A stretch of DNA of 64,000 nucleotides from Aeromicrobium phoceense. Lineage in GTDB: Bacteria > Actinomycetota > Actinomycetes > Propionibacteriales > Nocardioidaceae. Location of the stretch: contig NZ_JACEOG010000001.1 in NCBI RefSeq assembly GCF_013868155.1, positions 1,178,001 to 1,242,000 on the forward strand, written 5' to 3'. Made by a program: the position numbers and the translations under genes. Positions 24,052-33,661 of this stretch are shown here, in pieces (the first letter of the stretch is position 1; every line of letters begins with the position of its first letter). The notes beneath the pieces were generated by a model. That model searched no databases. It had not been told where the DNA came from and saw only the letters and a program-made list of their open reading frames with translations.

Positions 24052-24464
24052 GTGCCACCACCCGTGACAACGTGAGCGAGCGCCGCGCGCGCCTGCTCGG
24101 CGACCGCCCCGGCGCCTTCGCCGTGGCGCGGTACGTCCGCGTCACCGCGCAGAAGTCGCGCCGTGTCGCCGACCTGATCCGCGGATCGCGCGTCGAGGAC
24201 GCCCTGACCATGCTGAAGTTCCAGCCGCAGGCTGTGGCCGAGAACTTCTACAAGCTGGTCGACTCGGCTGCCTCGAACGCCGAGACCACCGAAGGACTGG
24301 ATCGTTCGACCCTGGTCATCACCACCGTGCTGGTCGACGAGGGCCCGACGATGAAGCGCTGGCGCCCGCGCGCCAAGGGTGCGGCCAACCGCATCCTCAA
24401 GCGCACGAGCCACCTGACGGTGGTCGTCGAACCCGCAACCGACGAGAAGAAGGGTGGCAACTGA
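24048..24464 (+). CDS. rplV: 50S ribosomal protein L22 (uL22)
   Basis: A 138-residue protein lining the exit tunnel. The body ([20 protein letters not shown]) is conserved, with the tunnel-loop segment [20 protein letters not shown]. About 25 additional N-terminal residues ([20 protein letters not shown]) precede the core. The ATGA overlap with rpsS argues that this start is real. Confidence 0.96.
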   Translation: MSATTRDNVSERRARLLGDRPGAFAVARYVRVTAQKSRRVADLIRGSRVEDALTMLKFQPQAVAENFYKLVDSAASNAETTEGLDRSTLVITTVLVDEGPTMKRWRPRAKGAANRILKRTSHLTVVVEPATDEKKGGN

Positions 24465-24465
24465 C

Positions 24466-25275
24466 ATGGGTCAGAAGATCAACCCGCACGGTTTCCGCCT
24501 GGGCATCTCCACGGATCACAAGAGCCGCTGGTACGCCGACAAGCTGTACTCCAGCTACGTCGGTGAGGACGTCAAGATCCGCCGCCTGCTCACCAAGGGC
24601 ATGGATCGCGCCGGCATCAGCCGCGTCGAGATCGAGCGCACCCGTGACCGCGTCCGCGTGGACATCCACACGGCGCGTCCGGGCATCGTCATCGGTCGCC
24701 GTGGCGCCGAGGCCGACCGCATCCGCGGCGACCTGGAGAAGCTGACCGGCAAGCAGGTCCAGCTGAACATCCTCGAGGTCAAGCAGCCCGAGATGGACGC
24801 CCAGCTCGTCGCGCAGGGCGTGGCCGAGCAGCTGTCCGGTCGTGTGCAGTTCCGTCGTGCCATGCGCAAGGCGATGCAGACCACGATGCGTTCGGGCGCC
24901 AAGGGCATCCGGATCCAGTGCTCGGGTCGTCTCGGCGGCGCCGAGATGAGCCGCTCGGAGTTCTACCGCGAGGGTCGCGTCCCGCTGCACACGCTGCGCG
25001 CCGACGTCGACTACGGCTTCTACGAGGCCAAGACGACCTTCGGCCGCATCGGCGTGAAGGTCTGGATCTACAAGGGCGAGGTCGCCGGTACCCGGGCCGA
25101 GCGCGAGGCCGAGGCGGCCCGTCGCGCGGCTGCTCCGGGCAGCCGTCGTCCCGGCCGTGGTGAGCGTGGCGGCGCCCGTCGTCCCGCTCGTGACGCCGCT
25201 CCCGCCGCTGCTCCGGCCGCCACCGAGGCGGCTCCCGCAGCTGCTCCCGCGGCCACTGAAGGAGTTGAGTCCTGA
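24466..25275 (+). CDS. rpsC: 30S ribosomal protein S3 (uS3), Ala/Pro/Arg-rich tail
   Basis: A 269-residue KH-domain protein at the mRNA entry. The ATG at 24466 gives [20 protein letters not shown]; a GTG four codons earlier is less likely. The KH segment ([20 protein letters not shown]) and S3 C-domain ([20 protein letters not shown]) are intact. From about residue 215 a low-complexity Arg- then Ala/Pro-rich tail extends beyond the E. coli length. Such tails vary among actinobacteria. It overlaps rplP by TGATG. Confidence 0.97.
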   Translation: MGQKINPHGFRLGISTDHKSRWYADKLYSSYVGEDVKIRRLLTKGMDRAGISRVEIERTRDRVRVDIHTARPGIVIGRRGAEADRIRGDLEKLTGKQVQLNILEVKQPEMDAQLVAQGVAEQLSGRVQFRRAMRKAMQTTMRSGAKGIRIQCSGRLGGAEMSRSEFYREGRVPLHTLRADVDYGFYEAKTTFGRIGVKVWIYKGEVAGTRAEREAEAARRAAAPGSRRPGRGERGGARRPARDAAPAAAPAATEAAPAAAPAATEGVES

Positions 25276-25694
25276 TGTTGATGCCTCGTCGCGTCAAGTA
25301 CCGCAAGCAGCACCACCCCAAGCGCCGCGGCATGGCCAAGGGCGGCACCGAGCTGGCCTTCGGCGAGTTCGGCATCCAGGCGGTCGAGGGTCACTACGTG
25401 ACCAACCGTCAGATCGAGTCCGCTCGTATCGCCATGACCCGTCACATCAAGCGTGGCGGCAAGGTCTGGATCAACATCTACCCGGACCGTCCGCTGACCA
25501 AGAAGCCCGCCGAGACCCGCATGGGCTCCGGCAAGGGCTCGCCCGAGTGGTGGGTGGCGAACGTCAAGCCCGGCCGTGTCATGTTCGAGCTCTCCGGTGT
25601 CACCGAGGAGGTCGCCCGTGAGGCGATGCGCCGCGCGATCCACAAGCTGCCCATGAAGGCACGCTTCATCACCCGCGAGACAGGAGACCTGTGA
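25275..25694 (+). CDS. rplP: 50S ribosomal protein L16 (uL16)
   Basis: A 139-residue protein near the A-site tRNA. It reads [20 protein letters not shown], with [18 protein letters not shown] conserved. The ATG overlaps the rpsC stop, and the gene ends over the rpmC start region. Confidence 0.98.
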   Translation: MLMPRRVKYRKQHHPKRRGMAKGGTELAFGEFGIQAVEGHYVTNRQIESARIAMTRHIKRGGKVWINIYPDRPLTKKPAETRMGSGKGSPEWWVANVKPGRVMFELSGVTEEVAREAMRRAIHKLPMKARFITRETGDL

Positions 25695-25912
25695 TGGCAA
25701 GCAACACCGCAGAGCTCCGCGACCTCACTGCCGATGACCTGGCCGCGAAGCTGAAGGAGGCCAAGGAGGAGCTGTTCAACCTGCGCTTCCAGAACGCCAC
25801 CGGTCAGCTCGACAACACCGCGCGTCTGCGCACGGTGCGCAAGGACATCGCGCGCATCTACACGGTCATCCGTGAGCGCGAGCTCGGCATCATCGAGGAG
25901 GTTCAGGCATGA
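25694..25912 (+). CDS. rpmC: 50S ribosomal protein L29 (uL29)
   Basis: A 72-residue helical protein at the tunnel exit ([36 protein letters not shown]). I use ATG 25694 because AGGAG lies seven bases upstream. A GTG one codon earlier is in frame but too close to that site. Its stop overlaps the rpsQ start (ATGA). Confidence 0.96.
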   Translation: MASNTAELRDLTADDLAAKLKEAKEELFNLRFQNATGQLDNTARLRTVRKDIARIYTVIRERELGIIEEVQA

Positions 25913-26205
25913 GCACGAAGGACACTACTGTGCCCAATGAAGGTGGGAGCAACGAACGCTCCTCGCGCAAGATCCGTGAGGGTCTGGTCGTCAGCGACAA
26001 GATGGACAAGACCGTCGTCGTCAGCATCGAGGAGCGCTTCAAGCACCCGCTGTACGGCAAGGTGCTGCGCCGCAACATCAAGCTGAAGGCCCACGACGAG
26101 GCCAACGCGGCCGGCATCGGCGACCGTGTGCTCCTGTCGGAGACGCGTCCGCTCTCGGCCACCAAGCGTTGGCGGGTCGTGGAGATCCTCGAGAAGGCGA
26201 AGTGA
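25909..26205 (+). CDS. rpsQ: 30S ribosomal protein S17 (uS17)
   Basis: A 98-residue 16S-binding OB-fold protein. The core ([20 protein letters not shown]) is preceded by a polar N-terminal extension of about 20 residues, which is common in actinobacteria. It ends the S10 cluster, and rplN starts seven bases on without a visible terminator. Confidence 0.97.
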   Translation: MSTKDTTVPNEGGSNERSSRKIREGLVVSDKMDKTVVVSIEERFKHPLYGKVLRRNIKLKAHDEANAAGIGDRVLLSETRPLSATKRWRVVEILEKAK

Positions 26206-26212
26206 GAGACAG

Positions 26213-26581
26213 ATGATTCAGCAGGAGTCGCGACTCAAGGTCGCCGACAACACGGGTGCCAAGGAGATCCTCTGCATCCGCGTTCTCGGTGGCTCCGGTC
26301 GTCGCTACGCCGGTATCGGCGACACGATCGTCGCCACCGTCAAGGACGCGATCCCCGGAGGCAACGTCAAGAAGGGCGATGTCGTCAAGGCGGTCATCGT
26401 GCGCACCACGAAGGAGCGCCGCCGTCCTGACGGTTCGTACATCAAGTTCGACGAGAACGCTGCCGTGATCCTCAAGACGGACGGCGATCCGCGTGGAACC
26501 CGCATCTTCGGCCCCGTGGGCCGTGAGCTGCGCGACAAGAAGTTCATGCGCATCATCTCGCTCGCTCCGGAGGTGCTCTGA
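26213..26581 (+). CDS. rplN: 50S ribosomal protein L14 (uL14)
   Basis: A 122-residue protein reading [20 protein letters not shown], the exact family start. An in-frame upstream reading inside rpsQ is rejected. The gene opens the spc cluster, and rplX begins one base after its stop codon. Confidence 0.98.
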   Translation: MIQQESRLKVADNTGAKEILCIRVLGGSGRRYAGIGDTIVATVKDAIPGGNVKKGDVVKAVIVRTTKERRRPDGSYIKFDENAAVILKTDGDPRGTRIFGPVGRELRDKKFMRIISLAPEVL

Positions 26582-26582
26582 G

Positions 26583-26894
26583 ATGGCAGGAATCCGCAAG
26601 GGTGACCAGGTCAAGGTCATCGCCGGCAAGGACAAGGGCGTCGAGGGCAAGATCATCGGCGTCCTGGAGAACGACCGCGTCGTCGTCGAGGGCGTGAACC
26701 GCGTCCAGAAGCACACGCGTGCCGGCCAGACCGGGACCGAGGGCGGCATCATCACCGCCGAGGCCCCGATCCACGTCTCGAACGTCATGCTCGTGGTCGA
26801 CGCCGACGGCGGCAAGACCACCACCAAGATCGGCTCGGGCGTCGTCGACGGCAAGAAGACCCGCATCAGCCGCAAGACCGGAAAGGAGATCTGA
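26583..26894 (+). CDS. rplX: 50S ribosomal protein L24 (uL24)
   Basis: A 103-residue KOW-domain assembly initiator ([20 protein letters not shown]). It ends [10 protein letters not shown]. It is separated by one base from its neighbour on each side, so translational coupling is likely. Confidence 0.97.
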   Translation: MAGIRKGDQVKVIAGKDKGVEGKIIGVLENDRVVVEGVNRVQKHTRAGQTGTEGGIITAEAPIHVSNVMLVVDADGGKTTTKIGSGVVDGKKTRISRKTGKEI

Positions 26895-26895
26895 G

Positions 26896-27453
26896 ATGGC
26901 AACCACCACCGCGCCTCGCCTGAAGGCGAAGTACCGCGAGGAGATCGTGGCCGCGCTGCGGGAGCAGTTCGACTACGACAACGTCATGCAGGTCCCCGGC
27001 CTGACCAAGATCGTCGTCAACATGGGCGTCGGTGAGGCGGCCCGCGACGGCAAGCTCATCGAGGGTGCCATCAAGGACCTCACGGCCATCACCGGCCAGA
27101 AGCCCCAGGTCACCAAGGCCCGCAAGTCCATCGCCCAGTTCAAGCTGCGTGAGGGCATGCCGATCGGCGCGCACGTCACGCTGCGTGGCGACCGCATGTG
27201 GGAGTTCCTCGACCGCCTGCTGACGCTCGCGCTGCCGCGCATCCGCGACTTCCGCGGCCTGTCGCCCAAGCAGTTCGACGGCCGGGGCAACTACACGTTC
27301 GGCCTGACCGAGCAGGTCATGTTCCACGAGATCGACCAGGACAAGATCGATCGCAGCCGGGGCATGGACATCACGGTCGTCACCACGGCCACCAACGACG
27401 ATGAGGGCCGCGCTCTGCTCAAGCTGCTCGGCTTCCCGTACAAGGAGAACTGA
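26896..27453 (+). CDS. rplE: 50S ribosomal protein L5 (uL5)
   Basis: A 185-residue 5S rRNA-binding protein ([40 protein letters not shown]). Start and length are standard, and rpsZ follows after one base. Confidence 0.98.
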   Translation: MATTTAPRLKAKYREEIVAALREQFDYDNVMQVPGLTKIVVNMGVGEAARDGKLIEGAIKDLTAITGQKPQVTKARKSIAQFKLREGMPIGAHVTLRGDRMWEFLDRLLTLALPRIRDFRGLSPKQFDGRGNYTFGLTEQVMFHEIDQDKIDRSRGMDITVVTTATNDDEGRALLKLLGFPYKEN

Positions 27454-27454
27454 C

Positions 27455-27640
27455 ATGGCGAAGACCGGTCTGAAGGTCAAGCAGTCCCGTACGCCGAAGT
27501 TCGGCGTCCGTGGCTACACGCGCTGCCAGCGCTGCGGCCGTCCCCGCTCCGTCTACCGCAAGTTCGGCCTGTGCCGCATCTGCCTGCGGGAGATGGCGCA
27601 CCGGGGCGAGCTGCCCGGCGTGACGAAGTCCTCTTGGTAA
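27455..27640 (+). CDS. rpsZ: 30S ribosomal protein S14, zinc-binding short form (uS14, type Z)
   Basis: A 61-residue S14 with two CxxC zinc pairs ([11 protein letters not shown] and LCRICLRE) and the standard end GVTKSSW. Actinobacteria often keep a second, cysteine-free S14 elsewhere for zinc starvation; none is in this window. A 101-base gap with no gene separates it from rpsH. Confidence 0.97.
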   Translation: MAKTGLKVKQSRTPKFGVRGYTRCQRCGRPRSVYRKFGLCRICLREMAHRGELPGVTKSSW

Positions 27641-27741
27641 TCGCGCGACTTTAAGAAACCACTTCACACCGCAGCAGGTCCCCTCCCACGGCCCACGGCC
27701 GGACGAGACGGAAACCGCAGCGAGAAACGGAACACACTGAA

Positions 27742-28149
27742 ATGACGATGACCGATCCGATCGCGGACATGCTCACGCGTGTCCGCAACGGCAACCAGGC
27801 GTACCACGACGCCGTCACGATGCCGCACTCCAAGCTGAAGGAGGGCGTCGCCGCCATCCTGAAGCAGGAGGGCTACATCACCGACTACGCCGTGGCCGAG
27901 CCGACCGAGGGCGAGGTCGGCAAGTCGCTGACCATCACCCTCAAGTACGGCCCGCACCGCGAGCGCTCGATTGCCGGCATCCGCCGCATCAGCAAGCCGG
28001 GGCTGCGCGTCTACGCCAAGTCCAACAACCTTCCGAAGGTCCTCGGCGGCCTGGGCGTGGCGATCATCTCCACGAGCCAGGGTCTGCAGACCGACCGTCA
28101 GGCCAACAACAACGGAGTGGGTGGGGAAGTCCTCGCCTACGTCTGGTGA
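27742..28149 (+). CDS. rpsH: 30S ribosomal protein S8 (uS8)
   Basis: A 135-residue 16S-binding protein ([20 protein letters not shown]; end [14 protein letters not shown]). In E. coli S8 represses the spc operon. The 101-base untranslated gap in front may hold a control element, but I cannot identify one. rplF follows 16 bases later. Confidence 0.97.
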   Translation: MTMTDPIADMLTRVRNGNQAYHDAVTMPHSKLKEGVAAILKQEGYITDYAVAEPTEGEVGKSLTITLKYGPHRERSIAGIRRISKPGLRVYAKSNNLPKVLGGLGVAIISTSQGLQTDRQANNNGVGGEVLAYVW

Positions 28150-28165
28150 CGAGAGAGGACTGAAC

Positions 28166-28708
28166 ATGTCGCGCATCGGCAAGCTCCCCGTCGCCGTCCC
28201 CTCCGGCGTCGACGTCAACATCGACGGCCAGACCGTCACGGTCAAGGGTCCCAAGGGCCAGCTCTCGCACACCGTCGCCGAGCCCATCACCGTCCGCAAG
28301 GACGATGACGGCGCGCTGGCGGTCGAGCGTCCCAACGACGAGCGTCGCAGCAAGGCCCTTCACGGCCTGTCCCGCACGCTGGTCAACAACATGGTCATCG
28401 GTGTCACCGAGGGCTACGAGAAGAAGCTCGAGATCGTCGGCGTCGGTTACCGCGTGCTCCCCAAGGGCCCGTCGGAGATCGAGCTGAACCTCGGCTTCAG
28501 CCACCCGGTGCCGTTCATGGCGCCCGAGGGCATCACGTTCACCGTCGAGGGTCCGACCAAGCTGACCGTCTCGGGCATCGACAAGCAGGTCGTGGGCGAG
28601 GTCGCCGCCAACATCCGCAAGATCCGCAAGCCGGAGCCCTACAAGGGCAAGGGCGTGCGGTACGCGGGAGAGCGCATCCTGCGCAAGGCCGGAAAGGCTG
28701 GTAAGTAA
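28166..28708 (+). CDS. rplF: 50S ribosomal protein L6 (uL6)
   Basis: A 180-residue protein near the factor-binding site. The ATG at 28166 follows GAGAGGAC and gives [20 protein letters not shown]. The C-terminal [20 protein letters not shown] is conserved. Confidence 0.98.
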   Translation: MSRIGKLPVAVPSGVDVNIDGQTVTVKGPKGQLSHTVAEPITVRKDDDGALAVERPNDERRSKALHGLSRTLVNNMVIGVTEGYEKKLEIVGVGYRVLPKGPSEIELNLGFSHPVPFMAPEGITFTVEGPTKLTVSGIDKQVVGEVAANIRKIRKPEPYKGKGVRYAGERILRKAGKAGK

Positions 28709-28711
28709 GCC

Positions 28712-29095
28712 ATGGCAATCTCGATCAAGCACGCCAAGCACACTGCGGGTCGGGTCGCGTCGCGTCAGCGCCGCCAGATCCGTGGCCGCAAGAAGATCCA
28801 GGGTTCGGCCGAGCGTCCTCGCCTGGTCGTCACCCGCTCGAGCAAGCACATCGTCGCGCAGGTCGTCAACGACCTCGAGGGACACACGCTCGCGTCGGCT
28901 TCCACCATGGAGTCGGACCTGCGTTCGTTCGAGGGCGACAAGACGGCCAAGGCCAAGAAGGTCGGCGAGCTGCTCGCCGATCGCGCCAAGGCTGCCGGTG
29001 TCGGCTCGGTGGTGTTCGACCGCGCGGGCAACAAGTACGCCGGTCGCGTCGCTGCGCTGGCCGACGGCGCCCGCGAGGGCGGACTGGAGTTCTGA
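28712..29095 (+). CDS. rplR: 50S ribosomal protein L18 (uL18)
   Basis: A 127-residue 5S rRNA-binding protein ([20 protein letters not shown] without its first residue; [20 protein letters not shown]). Its stop overlaps an ATG (TGATG at 29093-29097) that opens an 11-codon reading frame leading into rpsE. Confidence 0.97.
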   Translation: MAISIKHAKHTAGRVASRQRRQIRGRKKIQGSAERPRLVVTRSSKHIVAQVVNDLEGHTLASASTMESDLRSFEGDKTAKAKKVGELLADRAKAAGVGSVVFDRAGNKYAGRVAALADGAREGGLEF

Positions 29096-29130
29096 TGACC
29101 ATCACGACGAACAAGGGGAGTGCCGCATGA
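29095..29130 (+). CDS. Possible 11-residue coupling peptide between rplR and rpsE
   Basis: The frame ATG-ACC...GCA-TGA ([11 protein letters not shown]) overlaps the rplR stop at its start (TGATG) and the rpsE start at its end (ATGA, 29127-29130). It could pass ribosomes from rplR to rpsE by re-initiation. It could also be chance; the peptide itself resembles nothing I know. Confidence 0.3.
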   Translation: MTITTNKGSAA

Positions 29131-29723
29131 GCACGCGCCGACAGGGTGGCGAGCGTCGCGGAGGCCGCGGCGACCGCAACGCCGAGAAGTCCAACTACAT
29201 CGAGAAGGTCGTCACGATCAACCGTGTGGCCAAGGTCGTCAAGGGCGGCCGGCGCTTCAGCTTCACCGCGCTGGTCATCGTCGGTGACGGCGACGGCCAG
29301 GTCGGTGTCGGCTACGGCAAGGCCAAGGAAGTTCCCACGGCCATCGCCAAGGGTGTCGAGGAGGCGAAGAAGTCCTTCTTCCGCGTCCCCCGCATCCAGG
29401 GCACCATCCCGCACCCGGTGCAGGGTGAGAAGGCGGCCGGTGTCGTCTTCCTGCGCCCGGCGTCGCCCGGTACCGGCGTCATCGCCGGTGGCCCGGTCCG
29501 CGCCGTGCTGGAGGCCGCTGGCATCCACGACGTCCTGAGCAAGTCGCTCGGCTCCTCGAACGCGATCAACATCGTCCACGCGACGGTGGAGGCGCTGCGC
29601 TCGCTGGAGTCGCCGCAGGACGTGGCCACGCGCCGCGGCCTGACGGTCGAGGAGGTCGCCCCCGCCGCCCTGATCAAGGCCGGCAAGCTGAAGCACGGCG
29701 AGACCGCGGAGGTGACCGTCTGA
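29127..29723 (+). CDS. rpsE: 30S ribosomal protein S5 (uS5)
   Basis: A 198-residue decoding-fidelity protein. The ATG at 29127 gives [20 protein letters not shown], an Arg/Gly-rich extension, before the dsRBD-like core ([20 protein letters not shown]). GGGGAG lies about eight bases upstream. Its stop overlaps the rpmD start. Confidence 0.97.
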   Translation: MSTRRQGGERRGGRGDRNAEKSNYIEKVVTINRVAKVVKGGRRFSFTALVIVGDGDGQVGVGYGKAKEVPTAIAKGVEEAKKSFFRVPRIQGTIPHPVQGEKAAGVVFLRPASPGTGVIAGGPVRAVLEAAGIHDVLSKSLGSSNAINIVHATVEALRSLESPQDVATRRGLTVEEVAPAALIKAGKLKHGETAEVTV

Positions 29724-29905
29724 TGGGCAAGCTCGAAGTCACCCAGGTCAAGTCGGGCATCGGTCGCGAGCAGAACCAGCGCAACACGCTGCGTTCGCTC
29801 GGGCTCAAGCGCATCGGCGACGTCAAGGTCGTCGAGGACCGTCCCGAAATCCGCGGCATGGTCAACACCATCCCGCACCTCGTCACCTTTAAGGAGGTCG
29901 ACTGA
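29723..29905 (+). CDS. rpmD: 50S ribosomal protein L30 (uL30)
   Basis: A 60-residue protein ([40 protein letters not shown]). It is overlapped by the rpsE stop (TGATG) and lies two bases before rplO. Confidence 0.97.
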   Translation: MGKLEVTQVKSGIGREQNQRNTLRSLGLKRIGDVKVVEDRPEIRGMVNTIPHLVTFKEVD

Positions 29906-29907
29906 TC

Positions 29908-30348
29908 ATGGCGATCAAGTTGCACCACCTGCGTCCCGCTCCGGGCGCCAAGAAAGCCAAGACCCGCGTGGGTCGCGGTGAGGGCTCCAAGGGCAAGACC
30001 GCCGGTCGTGGCACCAAGGGCACCAAGGCCCGCTACCAGGTGTCCGCCGGCTTCGAAGGCGGCCAGATCCCGCTCCACATGCGCCTGCCGAAGCTCAAGG
30101 GCTTCACGAACCCGTTCCGGGTCGAGTACCAGGTCGTCAACGTGGGCCGGATCTCCGAGCTCTTCGCCGAGGGCGGCACGGTCGACGTGGCCACGCTCGT
30201 CGAGAAGGGTGCGGTCCGCAAGGGCCGTCCCGTCAAGGTGCTCGGTGGCGGCGACATCGACGTCGCGGTCCAGGTGACCGTCGACAAGGTGTCCGCCTCG
30301 GCCCAGGCCAAGATCGAGGCCGCCGGCGGTTCCGTCAGCGCGTCCTGA
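29908..30348 (+). CDS. rplO: 50S ribosomal protein L15 (uL15)
   Basis: A 146-residue late-assembly protein with the Gly/Lys-rich N-terminus ([20 protein letters not shown]). A strong ribosome site (AAGGAGG) lies inside the end of rpmD. It is followed by a hairpin terminator before secY. Confidence 0.97.
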   Translation: MAIKLHHLRPAPGAKKAKTRVGRGEGSKGKTAGRGTKGTKARYQVSAGFEGGQIPLHMRLPKLKGFTNPFRVEYQVVNVGRISELFAEGGTVDVATLVEKGAVRKGRPVKVLGGGDIDVAVQVTVDKVSASAQAKIEAAGGSVSAS

Positions 30349-30376
30349 CGCCAACTGCAGGATCCGAAGCGATCGT

Positions 30377-30414
30377 CGGGCGGGTTCTCCCCATGAGGAG
30401 AGCCCGCCCGTTTC
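30377..30414 (+). terminator. Hairpin terminator between rplO and secY
   Basis: A 14-bp stem with one G-U pair (30377-30390 with 30397-30410), a six-base loop and a TTTC tail. It separates the ribosomal-protein part of spc from secY-adk-map. Those genes should then have their own start or depend on partial read-through. Confidence 0.75.
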
Positions 30415-30464
30415 GCTCACTGTTACAGTCAGACGGCGTCATGCCGTGAAGCGGGAGGAAGTTC

Positions 30465-31769
30465 GTGCTCAAAGTCTTCGTGAACGCGTTCAGGACACCT
30501 GAACTGCGTCGCAAGATCCTCTTCGTCCTGGGGATCGTCGTGCTCTTCAGGATGGGCTCGATGCTGCCCGCGCCCGGCGTCAACGTGGCGAACGTGCGCG
30601 AGTGCGTCGACCTCGCCGCGGGCGGCGAGAATGCCGGCCTGTTCGCCCTCATCAACGTCTTCTCCGGCGGTGCGCTGCTGCAGCTGACCGTGTTCGCGCT
30701 CGGCATCATGCCCTACATCACCGCGAGCATCATCCTGCAGCTGCTCGTCGTGGTGATCCCGCGGCTGGAGGCCCTCAAGAAGGAGGGCCAGTCCGGCCAG
30801 GCGAAGATCACGCAGTACACCCGCTACCTCACAGTCGGCCTCGCGATCCTGCAGGCCGCGGGCATCGTGGCGCTGGCGCGCAGCGGCGACCTGTTCCAGG
30901 GCGCCTGCAACCTGCCGCTGCTCTACAGCCCCGACAGCATGGCCTCGTACCTGCTGATCGTCACGGTCATGGTCGCCGGCACCACCGTCATCATGTGGTT
31001 CGGCGAGCTCATCACCGACCGTGGCGTCGGCAACGGCATGTCGATCCTGATCTTCACGCAGGTCGTCGCCACCTTCCCCGGCGCGATGTGGAACATCCGC
31101 CAGACGAACGGCTGGACCACCTTCGCCATCGTCGTGGCCGTCGGCCTGGCCGTGGTCGCGCTGGTCATCTTCATCGAGCAGGCCCAGCGCAGGATCCCGG
31201 TCCAGTACGCCAAGCGCATGGTCGGCCGTCGCATGTTCGGTGGCTCCTCCACCTACATCCCGCTCAAGGTGAACCAGGCCGGCATCATCCCGGTCATCTT
31301 CGCCTCCAGCCTGATGTACCTGCCGGTGCTGTGGGTCAACTTCAACTCCGACTCCTCGGCCGCCAGCTGGATCCAGGACCACTTCGTCACGGGCGACCAC
31401 CCGTACTACATGGCCACGTTCTTCGCGCTGATCGTGTTCTTCACGTACTTCTACGTGTCGATCACGTTCAACCCCGAGGAGGTCGCCGACAACATGAAGA
31501 AGTACGGCGGCTTCATCCCGGGCATCCGCGCCGGCAAGCCCACGCAGGACTACCTGGGCTACGTCCTGTCGCGCATCACCGCGCCGGGCGCGCTGTACCT
31601 CGGCCTGATCTCCCTGATCCCGATGCTGGCGATCGCCTTGGTCGGGGCCAACCAGAACTTCCCGTTCGGCGGAACCACGATCCTGATCATCGTGGGCGTC
31701 GGGCTCGACACGGTGAAGCAGATCGAAAGCCAGTTGCAGCAGCGCAACTACGAAGGGTTCCTGAAGTGA
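30465..31769 (+). CDS. secY: Preprotein translocase subunit SecY
   Basis: A 434-residue, ten-segment channel subunit of the Sec translocon. The GTG at 30465 follows GCGGGAGGAAG and gives (M)LKVFVNAFRTPELRRKILF. The cytoplasmic loop with QAQRRIPVQYAKRMVGRRMF and the end QQRNYEGFLK are conserved. Its stop overlaps the adk start (GTGA), coupling the two. It follows a terminator hairpin, so the level of expression may be set there. Confidence 0.98.
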   Translation: MLKVFVNAFRTPELRRKILFVLGIVVLFRMGSMLPAPGVNVANVRECVDLAAGGENAGLFALINVFSGGALLQLTVFALGIMPYITASIILQLLVVVIPRLEALKKEGQSGQAKITQYTRYLTVGLAILQAAGIVALARSGDLFQGACNLPLLYSPDSMASYLLIVTVMVAGTTVIMWFGELITDRGVGNGMSILIFTQVVATFPGAMWNIRQTNGWTTFAIVVAVGLAVVALVIFIEQAQRRIPVQYAKRMVGRRMFGGSSTYIPLKVNQAGIIPVIFASSLMYLPVLWVNFNSDSSAASWIQDHFVTGDHPYYMATFFALIVFFTYFYVSITFNPEEVADNMKKYGGFIPGIRAGKPTQDYLGYVLSRITAPGALYLGLISLIPMLAIALVGANQNFPFGGTTILIIVGVGLDTVKQIESQLQQRNYEGFLK

Positions 31770-32338
31770 CGCGACTCCTCATCATGGGTCCGCCCGGCGC
31801 GGGCAAGGGCACGCAGGCCGTGGCGCTCGCCGAGCGCATCCACGGTGCGCACGTCTCCACCGGCGACATCTTCCGCGAGAACGTCGCGAAGGAGACCGAG
31901 CTGGGCCAGGCCGCCAAGCGCTACATGGACGCCGGCGAGTACGTGCCGGACGAGGTCACCAACGCGATGGTGGCCGACCGTCTCGCGCAGGACGACGCCC
32001 GCGAGGCGTTCCTGCTCGACGGCTACCCGCGCACCCTCGACCAGGTCGCCAAGCTCGACCAGATCCTGGCCGACCTCGGCTCGGGCCTCGACGGCGTCAT
32101 CGCCCTGACGGTCGTCGAGGACGAGCTCATCGGCCGCCTGCTCGAGCGGGCCAAGGTGAGTGGTCGCTCCGACGACACCGAAGAGGTCATCCGGCACCGC
32201 CAGGAGGTGTACCGGAACGAGACCGCGCCCCTGCTGGCCGTCTACCGCGACCGTGGCCTGCTGATCGAGGTCGACGGCATGGGCACTCCGGAAGAGGTCG
32301 GCGCGCGCATCGCCGAGGCTCTTTCCACCCGCGCCTGA
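31766..32338 (+). CDS. adk: Adenylate kinase
   Basis: A 190-residue enzyme that interconverts ATP+AMP and 2 ADP. The GTG at 31766 overlaps the secY stop. The P-loop GPPGAGKG is at residues 8-15, with STGDIFRENV and LDGYPRTLDQV conserved. It is the short-lid form without the zinc-binding insertion of about 27 residues (KVSGRSDDTEE at the lid), as in other actinobacteria. Confidence 0.97.
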   Translation: MTRLLIMGPPGAGKGTQAVALAERIHGAHVSTGDIFRENVAKETELGQAAKRYMDAGEYVPDEVTNAMVADRLAQDDAREAFLLDGYPRTLDQVAKLDQILADLGSGLDGVIALTVVEDELIGRLLERAKVSGRSDDTEEVIRHRQEVYRNETAPLLAVYRDRGLLIEVDGMGTPEEVGARIAEALSTRA

Positions 32339-32351
32339 GTGGCGGTTCTCG

Positions 32352-33167
32352 ATGTTCGGTGAGTCGATCGAGCTGAAGACCCCCGAGCAGCTGGCCACCA
32401 TGCGCCAGGCCGGCCTGGTGGTGGGCCGCACCCTCGAGGTGCTGCGCAGCGCTGTCGCCCCCGGAGTCAGCACGGGCGACCTCGACGCGCTGGCGCGCGA
32501 GCGTCTGGCCGCCGAGGGCGCCACGTCCAACTTCCTGGGCTACCACGGCTTCACGGGCGTCATCTGCGCCTCGGTGAACGACGAGATCGTCCACGGCATC
32601 CCCGGTGACCGTGTGCTCGCCGAGGGCGACCTGGTCTCGATCGACTTCGGCGCGGTGGTCGACGGCTGGCACGGCGACGCCGCGATCAGCGTCCCGGTCG
32701 GCGAGGTCGCACCCGAGGTCGCCGAGCTCAACCGGGTCACCGAGGAGTCGCTGTGGCGGGGCATCGCCGCCGCCCGCATCGGTGGTCGGGTCGGGGACAT
32801 CTCCCACGCGATCGAGTCCTACGTCCGCAGCCAGGGGCGCTACGGCATCACCGACGGGTTCACGGGACACGGCATCGGGTCCGAGATGCACCAGGCTCCC
32901 GACGTGCCGAACAGCGGACGCCGGGGCAAGGGACCGAAGCTCGCGCTCGGCATGGCGCTGGCCATCGAGCCGATGATCACGCTGGGCACCTCGCGCGCCG
33001 CGATCCTCGAGGACGACTGGACCGCCGTCACCACCGACGGCACCTGGGCGGCGCACCACGAGCACTCGATCACGGTGACCACCGAGGGCGTCTGGGTGCT
33101 CACTGCACTCGACGGCGGAGCCGCGCGTCTCGCCGAGCTCGGCGTGCCCTGCGCCGAACCGGCCTGA
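32352..33167 (+). CDS. map: Methionine aminopeptidase, type I
   Basis: A 271-residue metalloprotease that removes initiator methionine. All five metal ligands are present: D98, D109, H173, E206 and E237 (E. coli D97, D108, H171, E204, E235). The protein lacks the long N-terminal zinc/SH3-binding extension seen in some actinobacterial paralogues. It follows adk by 13 bases, as in the standard secY-adk-map order. Unlike the usual layout, infA does not come next; a 6.6-kb accessory stretch intervenes. Confidence 0.97.
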   Translation: MFGESIELKTPEQLATMRQAGLVVGRTLEVLRSAVAPGVSTGDLDALARERLAAEGATSNFLGYHGFTGVICASVNDEIVHGIPGDRVLAEGDLVSIDFGAVVDGWHGDAAISVPVGEVAPEVAELNRVTEESLWRGIAAARIGGRVGDISHAIESYVRSQGRYGITDGFTGHGIGSEMHQAPDVPNSGRRGKGPKLALGMALAIEPMITLGTSRAAILEDDWTAVTTDGTWAAHHEHSITVTTEGVWVLTALDGGAARLAELGVPCAEPA

Positions 33168-33224
33168 GCCGCACTCGGCGTGAGTGCGCGCGGGCGGGGT
33201 TGGGGCGCGGGGGAGACTGAGGGC

Positions 33225-33653
33225 ATGAGTCTTCGGTCGGTCGTCCCGTTCCTGTTGGCCGTGGTCCTGCTCGCGGGGTGCGGTCAGGGCGAGTCGTCGG
33301 GTGACGGCGCCGACCCGAGCCCCAGCGCCTCGGCCGAGGGCGCGGACCGGCAGCAGGCCGCCGAGGCCCTCCTGCGGCGCCACCTCCTGGCCGCGGACGC
33401 GGGCGACTGCGACACGGTGAAGGAGACGGTCCTGGTCCCCGAGCAGGTCGAGTGCGGTGACGTCCGTGAGCAGGAGGGCCGGTGGAGCGCCGACGGCACC
33501 GACCTGGAGGAGGTGCCGATGAGCGTCGAGGTCTTCGACGACAGCGCGACGGTCACGGTGCAGTGGCCGAAGGGCCCGGAGGACACGTGGGACCTGCAGC
33601 TCGCCGAGGGGGAGTGGCTGGTCCTCTCGGCCGACAGCGGCGACGACGTCTGA
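33225..33653 (+). CDS. Small secreted lipoprotein, unknown function
   Basis: A 142-residue protein with a signal peptide ending in VVLLAGC (lipidated C19). A Ser/Gly/Asp-rich linker follows, then a small domain of about 90 residues with two cysteines (GDCDTVKETV, QVECGDV). The composition resembles small actinobacterial lipoproteins with an NTF2-like or DUF4878-like fold, but I cannot assign it. The ATG at 33225 puts the signal peptide at the N-terminus; an in-frame upstream start would add 15 polar residues. It converges on the AraC gene. Confidence 0.75.
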   Translation: MSLRSVVPFLLAVVLLAGCGQGESSGDGADPSPSASAEGADRQQAAEALLRRHLLAADAGDCDTVKETVLVPEQVECGDVREQEGRWSADGTDLEEVPMSVEVFDDSATVTVQWPKGPEDTWDLQLAEGEWLVLSADSGDDV

Positions 33654-33661
33654 GCGACGCC

